Assembly: GCA_035307765.1 (NCBI GenBank)
Contig: DATGHU010000012.1
Coordinates: 18,040-82,039 of the forward strand
Source of the DNA: a bacterium
Lineage (GTDB): Bacteria > Sysuimicrobiota > Sysuimicrobiia > Sysuimicrobiales > Segetimicrobiaceae
Length of the DNA: 64,000 nucleotides
Reading direction: 5' to 3'
Positions 59,696-64,000 of this stretch are shown piece after piece; position 1 is the stretch's first letter, and every line of letters starts with the position of its first letter. The position numbers and the translations under genes were made by a program. The notes under the pieces are model-generated. The model was not told the DNA's origin, did no database searches, and worked only from the letters and a program-made list of their open reading frames with translations.

Positions 59696-60609
59696 CGAAT
59701 CCGCAGCACGACGTAGGCGTCGATGGGAACGTCGTCGCGCCGGGCGGGGGCAAACCGCCAGCGCTTCACGGCGTCGGTCGCGGCATGGTCCAGTTCTGCG
59801 GACCCCGAGGACGTGGTGACGTCAATTCGATCGACCGTGCCGTCGGCCAACACCAGCGCACGCAGCCCCACGGTCCCTTCCGCCGCATCGAGTGCCAGCG
59901 CGCTCCCAAGGTCCTGCCGTCTGACCACCAGGCGGAGGGCATCCGGCGGGTAGACGGTCCCCACCGACGTGAGCACCCTCGGAGGGGTGAGGTGAGGCGG
60001 AATGCTCGACGGAACCCCGCTGGCCGGACCCATCTCCTGCGCGGGAAGCTCACCAACCTCATCGGGGACGGCGGGGCCGGACGCACGCCCCGCGGCGGCG
60101 TCGGGGCCTGCCGCCGTCCCTCCCTCATGGGTCCTGGGCCCCGCAGCCCGCAGCGCCGGAGTGGCCGGGTCGGCGTCAGGTCGACCCGCGGCCGGCGACG
60201 AATCGGAAGCGGCCTCAGAGGGAGAGGCTCCCACCCGCGAGGAGGACCCCGCCCGCGGCGGAGAGCTCACGGGGGTCGAGCTCGTGTGCACGGGCGAACC
60301 GCCTCGCCGGTGTGCCTGGGATTGCGGCAACTGAACCCTGCCCCGGGCAGGCTCGGAAGGGGAAGATGGTCGACGGGACGCTGGCTGCGCCGTCGGCGAC
60401 CCGAGGGGTGGGGTTGCCGCCCCGGAAAACAACGGGAGCCCCTCATCGGCGGCGCTCGGACCCGGGACCTCCCGGGTCCTTGCGCTGGTTGGACGAGGGG
60501 AAGGCGGGGCGGCCGGCGGGCGGAAGCGCACCCATCCACTCCCTCCCGCAGCCGCTGCAACAGCCGCCGTGCATGCCACGATCAGGATCCGGCGCCGAAC
60601 GGTGCTCAT
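59680..60609 (-). CDS. energy transducer TonB
   Basis: A 309-residue protein: one N-terminal membrane segment (RRILIVACTAAVAAAAGGSG), a long periplasm-spanning Pro/Ser/Ala-rich region (about residues 30-210), and a C-terminal TonB domain with GTVYPPDALRLVVRRQDLGS, GTVGLRALVLADGTVDRIDV and ATDAVKRWRFAPARRDDVPI. It would carry proton-motive energy to the outer-membrane receptor encoded just upstream (gap 13 bases, same transcript). No ExbB/ExbD genes are near. Confidence 0.9.
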   Translation of the reverse strand: MSTVRRRILIVACTAAVAAAAGGSGWVRFRPPAAPPSPRPTSARTREVPGPSAADEGLPLFSGAATPPLGSPTAQPASRRPSSPSEPARGRVQLPQSQAHRRGGSPVHTSSTPVSSPPRAGSSSRVGASPSEAASDSSPAAGRPDADPATPALRAAGPRTHEGGTAAGPDAAAGRASGPAVPDEVGELPAQEMGPASGVPSSIPPHLTPPRVLTSVGTVYPPDALRLVVRRQDLGSALALDAAEGTVGLRALVLADGTVDRIDVTTSSGSAELDHAATDAVKRWRFAPARRDDVPIDAYVVLRIRYVVR

Positions 60610-60622
60610 CAGCCGCACACCC

Positions 60623-62485
60623 CTAGAAGCTCTTCGCGAGGCCCAAGAAGACAGTCCTCCCCGGCTCGGGGAAGCCGAGCGATTCCTGGTACTGCACGTC
60701 GAAGAGGTTTTCGACGCCGACCTGCAGTGTGTACCCATTGTCGAGCGCCCACGCCGCGGTAATCCCGGTCAGCCAGTACCCCGGGACCCTAACGGTGTTC
60801 GCGGGATCGGCAAACCGATCGCCGACGTAGCGCACGAGAGCGGTCACGGTGCTGCCGCGAGCCCACCGGTAGGAGAGTTCCACGTTCGCCTGCTGGCGCG
60901 GGATGTAGATGACATCGAACCCGGAATTCGCGTCGCGCGCCAGCTGGTCGGTGAAGTTGAGGCGAACGAACCATCGCTCGGCCACCCGTCCCACGAGCTC
61001 GATCGACGCGCCATCCACGACCGCATGGCCCACGTTCATCGGAACAAAAAGCGGAGGCGAAGAGGTGATGAGATTCGTGGCATCCGTGTGATAGCCGGTA
61101 AGTTGAAGGGCGAGACCCGGCATCAGCGTGTAGTCCAGGCCGAGGTCATAGGACCACGCGGTCTCCGGCTGCAGCCCGGGATTCCCGAACAGTGCGGGCG
61201 CCAATTCGTCGAAGCTCGGCGCTCGGAACGTCCGGCCGAAACCGGCGCGCAGCGCCAGGCGGTCGCTGAGCAGCACAACAACGCCGATCCGTGGATCGAT
61301 TTGGGTTCCGTACGATTGATACATATCGTCTCGGACCCCGAAGGAGAGCAGGGTGCCGGGAGAGACCTGCCAGTCGTCTTGCACGTAGAAGCCGAGGTCG
61401 CTGCCGGTGTTGGTGAAGGTGGCCGGGGCGTTGTCGAAGTGCGCAATCGTCTGTCCCTGATACTCTGCCCCTAGCGTGAGGAGATGACCGGGGCCCGGCA
61501 CGGTGACGACCTGGCCCTGCAGTCCCCACAGGCTCGCGGTGTCGTCAGACTGGAACGCGGTCCCCGGACTGTTGAAGTTCACATCGTCATCGAGGGTGTA
61601 TAGCCGCAGCATCGCTCCGGGGCCGTCGGCCCGTCCCCGACGCCAGGACAAGTCCAGAAGGGTTCGACCCTCGAGGGTACGGGCGAGCAGATCCTGGAGC
61701 GCCGTTGGCAGCGGCCCGGGGGTACCGACGTCATGCGAGAACCGGTTGAGGGTGAGCGTCACCCCGGCATCGTCGGCAGTCGGCCAGCGGAGCTTGACCA
61801 TTGTGGTGAAATCGGAGAAATCGGTGTCGGGGGCGAAGCCGGCACCGGAGTTGAGGATGCCTTGAACGAGGTAGGTGAGGTCCTCCAGCCGGCCGCCGAG
61901 CGAGAGGAGATTGCCGGTAAGACCATATGAGCCGACCCGCGATGATACCGTCGTCTCCGGCGTGGACTTTGTGACGATATTGATTACACCTCCGAGCGCC
62001 GCGCTGCCGTAGATCGCTGAGAAAGGCCCGCGGAGAACCTCGATGCGATCGACGTTTTGGATCGGGAGGGTGCTGAGGTCGACGCTTGCCTGATCGGGGC
62101 GGTTGATCGGGACGCCATCAAGGAGAACGAGCACCTGTGTGGAGGAAGAACCGCGGATGCTCACCGTGGTAAGCGAGCCCGGGCCGCCGCTGTTTTTGAT
62201 CCGGATCTCGGGCAATACTCGGAGGGCGTCCGCGACATTGAGGGCGCCCATCGCCGCGATCTCATCGCCGGTGATGACGCTGATTGAGCCCGGCGTCGTA
62301 GTCGGGAGCTGCGGCCGCTTGCCGGCCACTTCGATTTCCGGCAGCTCGAATGTCGGCGGTGCGGGCGGCGGCTGCTCCTGGGCCCGCCCGGGGGGAGCGG
62401 CGATGAGCGTGAGAGCCAGAACCTGTGGAACCACTCTCCAACCGACAGATCGGATGAGCGCCGAGCCGAATAATCGAGCCAGCAT
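60623..62485 (-). CDS. TonB-dependent outer-membrane receptor, BtuB-like
   Basis: A 620-residue outer-membrane beta-barrel. Signal peptide (VPQVLALTLIAAPPGRAQEQ), a TonB-box-like start (ELPEIEVAGKRP), plug domain with ALNVADALRVLPEIRIKNSG, TTVSIRGSSSTQVLVLLDGV and VEVLRGPFSAIYGSAALGGV-like sequence, then 22 strands ending with GRTVFLGLAKSF. The final Phe is the Bam recognition residue. A cobalamin riboswitch upstream points to a cobalamin or cobinamide substrate. GGGGGG lies eight bases before the ATG. tonB follows directly. Confidence 0.93.
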   Translation of the reverse strand: MLARLFGSALIRSVGWRVVPQVLALTLIAAPPGRAQEQPPPAPPTFELPEIEVAGKRPQLPTTTPGSISVITGDEIAAMGALNVADALRVLPEIRIKNSGGPGSLTTVSIRGSSSTQVLVLLDGVPINRPDQASVDLSTLPIQNVDRIEVLRGPFSAIYGSAALGGVINIVTKSTPETTVSSRVGSYGLTGNLLSLGGRLEDLTYLVQGILNSGAGFAPDTDFSDFTTMVKLRWPTADDAGVTLTLNRFSHDVGTPGPLPTALQDLLARTLEGRTLLDLSWRRGRADGPGAMLRLYTLDDDVNFNSPGTAFQSDDTASLWGLQGQVVTVPGPGHLLTLGAEYQGQTIAHFDNAPATFTNTGSDLGFYVQDDWQVSPGTLLSFGVRDDMYQSYGTQIDPRIGVVVLLSDRLALRAGFGRTFRAPSFDELAPALFGNPGLQPETAWSYDLGLDYTLMPGLALQLTGYHTDATNLITSSPPLFVPMNVGHAVVDGASIELVGRVAERWFVRLNFTDQLARDANSGFDVIYIPRQQANVELSYRWARGSTVTALVRYVGDRFADPANTVRVPGYWLTGITAAWALDNGYTLQVGVENLFDVQYQESLGFPEPGRTVFLGLAKSF

Positions 62486-62612
62486 GCATCCATCCCCCCG
62501 TCTGCGGCTCCAGACCCGAAAAAACCGGCCCCCATGAGACCCACGGGGACCGAAACGGCACAAGGCCGCAAGCGTACCTTCCTCTCAGCCGAAGGTCACC
62601 GTACGCGATCGA

Positions 62613-62806
62613 TTGGGCAGGTTTCCTGGCTCCGGATCCTCACCGCTCCGCGCCTTCCCGGTTATCCCAGTGGCGATCTGGCTGGAGCAGCTCCCCGTTA
62701 CAGTGGCGGGACCGCGCCGGCATTGCGGCACCGCGGATATCTGCGGGCCGCGCACCGGACTTCCCTTTTACTCCCGGCGAACCGGGAGCACCCAACCGAC
62801 ACGGTA
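62613..62806 (-). promoter_or_regulatory. cobalamin (adenosylcobalamin) riboswitch
   Basis: On the minus strand the classical elements appear in order: a first stem with CTCCCGG/CCGGGAG and AAAAGGGAAGTCCGGTG, then GCGGTCCCGCCACTGTAA, a second GCCACTGGGATAACC with GGGAAGGCGC, and the B12 box GAGCCAGGAAACCTGCC near 62615-62632. It lies between the promoter at 62822-62849 and the TonB receptor gene, with about 125 bases for the expression platform. Confidence 0.93.
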
Positions 62807-62821
62807 TGAAGTTTGGTTTCT

Positions 62822-62849
62822 ACTATAGCATGAGACGGATTGGAGTCAA
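62822..62849 (-). promoter_or_regulatory. promoter of the cobalamin-riboswitch operon
   Basis: On the minus strand TTGACT (62849-62844), 16 bases, TATAGT (62827-62822). The start would fall near 62815, just before the aptamer. Confidence 0.6.
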
Positions 62850-62859
62850 ACAAGCGAAT

Positions 62860-64000
62860 CAACTCGCCTAAAATCTTACTATGCGGCGTATCGTCACCTC
62901 ATCGAAAATCTTACCGGGCGCTATCCCCCACCCTGCGCGCCCGGAGGCTCCGGTGACCCCTGCAGCCCGTCGCGAATATGTCCGCACCCTCCGCCCGCGC
63001 TATACCCTCGCCCCACGGCGCGCGAAGCCCGCCATCCTCGACGAATTCTGTGCCACAACGGGATACCATCGCAAGTACGCCATCAGGCTCCTCAACTGCC
63101 CGCACCCCACCGACCGGCACGCCCCACCGCCGAGCGCCGGCCTATTCGGACGAGGTCGTCACGATCCTGGCGGCGATCTGGGAGGCGGCCGGCTATCCCT
63201 GGTCCCGCCGCCTGCAGGCGCTCCTGCCGCTTTGGCTCCCCTGGGCGCGCCGCCACTTTGCCATTCCGCCCGCCCTCGACCGCCGGTTGCGCCGGATCAG
63301 TCCCAGTACGATCGACCGGCGCCTGCAAGCCCGGAAACGCCAGGCGCGCCGCCGCCTGTACGGGCGCACCAAACCCGGCACCCTGCTCAAGCACCATATC
63401 CCGCTGCGCACCGAGCACTGGCCCGTCACCACGCCCGGGTTCACCGAAGTCGACCTCGTCGCCCATTCCGGCAATTCGGCCGATGGCGACTTTCTCCAGT
63501 CCCTCAATCTCACCGATCTCCATACCGGCTGGGTCGAGTCCTGCGCCGTGCTCGGCAAGACCCAACGCGTCGTCCGCGCCGCCGTGGCCGAGCTGCGCGG
63601 TGCCCTCCCTTTTCCCCTCCGCGGCCTCGATTCCGACAACGGGTCCGAATTCATCAATACCTGTCTCTTCCAGTACTGTCGGGCGCACCAGATCCAGTTC
63701 ACGCGCGACCGGCCGTATCAGAAAGACGACAATGCGCACGTCGAGCAGAAGAACTGGACCCACGTGCGCAAGCTCTTGGGCTGGGACCGCTATGACTCGC
63801 TGGCGGCGCAGGCCGCCATCAACGATCTCTACCGCCACGAGTGGCGCCTGATGATGAACCTCTACCAACCCTCCGTGAAGCTCCTCCGCAAGCAGCGCGT
63901 GGGCGCCCGGATCTGCCGCCAGTATGATCGCCCGCAAACGCCCTTCGATCGGCTCCTGGCCTCAGGGGTCGGCGACCCGGCCGCCCTCCGCGCCTTGCAG
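62860..64000 (+). mobile_element. insertion sequence, left part (runs off the window)
   Basis: A transposase gene with probable terminal sequence. The decamer AAAATCTTAC occurs twice, at 62870-62879 and 62905-62914, 35 bases apart and in similar surroundings (CTCGCCTAAAATC and CTCATCGAAAATC), like repeated transposase-binding sites at an IS end. The other end lies outside the window. Inserted immediately upstream of the promoter of the riboswitch operon. Confidence 0.65.
62953..64000 (+). pseudogene. DDE integrase-core transposase, frameshifted, truncated by window end
   Basis: The GTG at 62953 has GGAGG five bases upstream and starts TPAARREYVRTLRPRYTLAP and YHRKYAIRLLN, a helix-turn-helix region. 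Near 63090-63130 the frame changes and continues RRAPAYSDEVVTILAAIWEA to the end. The catalytic core shows FTEVDLVAHSGNSADGDFL (first Asp), LRGLDSDNGSEFINTCLF (second Asp, DNGSEF) and QKDDNAHVEQKNWTHVRKLL (Glu). This matches integrase-core transposases of the ISNCY/IS481-like kind. The shift may be a mutation or programmed frameshifting; no slippery A/T run is seen, so mutation is likelier. Confidence 0.75.

Noticed and set aside
1..64000. CRISPR array
   Set aside because: No regularly spaced direct repeats and no cas genes were seen anywhere in the window.

Overview
The window is 64 kb of GC-rich bacterial DNA, densely coded on both strands, with many GTG starts, good Shine-Dalgarno sites and consensus sigma-70 promoters (several TTGACA-N17/18-TATAAT). 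A TonB energy transducer and a TonB-dependent receptor ending in Phe, under a cobalamin riboswitch, imply an outer membrane, so the organism is a diderm. A Ycf45/SpoIIIAA-like ATPase, several dipeptide-type ABC importers, luciferase-like flavin enzymes, an amidohydrolase and oxidoreductases suggest a free-living heterotroph, probably an uncultured soil or sediment lineage (for example Rokubacteria-like or Sysuimicrobia/CSP1-3-like). The sequence alone does not settle the phylum.

Layout. 1-5.6 kb: end of a possible polysaccharide deacetylase, a VOC protein, a diguanylate cyclase, an SRPBCC gene that still has an ArsR-type promoter/operator but has lost its arsR, an AraC regulator and a D-2-hydroxyacid dehydrogenase. 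5.7-9.8 kb: a tightly overlapping minus-strand operon of MTH1187-type thiamine-binding protein, ABC substrate-binding protein, two permeases and a YkoP-like protein. 10-18.7 kb: pyruvate kinase, thioredoxin reductase, Nudix hydrolase, M29 aminopeptidase, a 13-residue lysine-rich micro-ORF with its own promoter and hairpin, an MFS transporter, a D-amino-acid-oxidase-like flavoprotein, a fumarylacetoacetate-hydrolase remnant and an exported isochorismatase-like protein. 19-27 kb: an orphan molybdopterin hydroxylase large subunit, an LLM flavin oxidoreductase, and a GntR regulator with two permeases divergent from their binding protein across a promoter/operator. 27-31 kb: a hairpin-dense noncoding stretch, an ABC-2 exporter and another LLM enzyme.

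31.5-38.4 kb is a catabolic operon: Tat-exported binding protein, two permeases, amidohydrolase, SDR (catalytic Tyr replaced by His) and a ketopantoate-reductase-like enzyme. 38.7-40.9 kb is a phospholipid cassette (CDP-alcohol phosphatidyltransferase, CdsA, PlsC). 41-42.9 kb has a DGPF/YCII gene and a PhnB-like gene, each preceded by a matching 31-bp element that resembles an ECF sigma promoter, with an ArsR gene between. 43-49.4 kb holds a 1049-residue BNR/sortilin-like propeller protein, an arsR-SRPBCC pair with operators over its promoter, and a YcaQ-like protein. 49.4-51.7 kb is a decayed integration zone: truncated, frameshifted adenylate-cyclase-type regulator and a frameshifted tyrosine integrase beside tRNA-Val(CAC).

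51.8-57.9 kb: an XRE-TPR regulator, then an operon of a tandem ribbon-helix-helix-like protein, an exported pilus/secretin-N-domain protein and the Ycf45-like ATPase, with an AT-rich palindrome at its promoter, followed by a cold-shock protein and small secreted or anchored proteins. 58-62.9 kb: a 2-hydroxyacid dehydrogenase, a DUF6580 membrane protein, and the riboswitch-controlled TonB receptor/TonB pair. The window ends inside an insertion sequence with a frameshifted transposase. None of the three dipeptide-type importers has ATPase genes here, so those subunits must be shared in trans.
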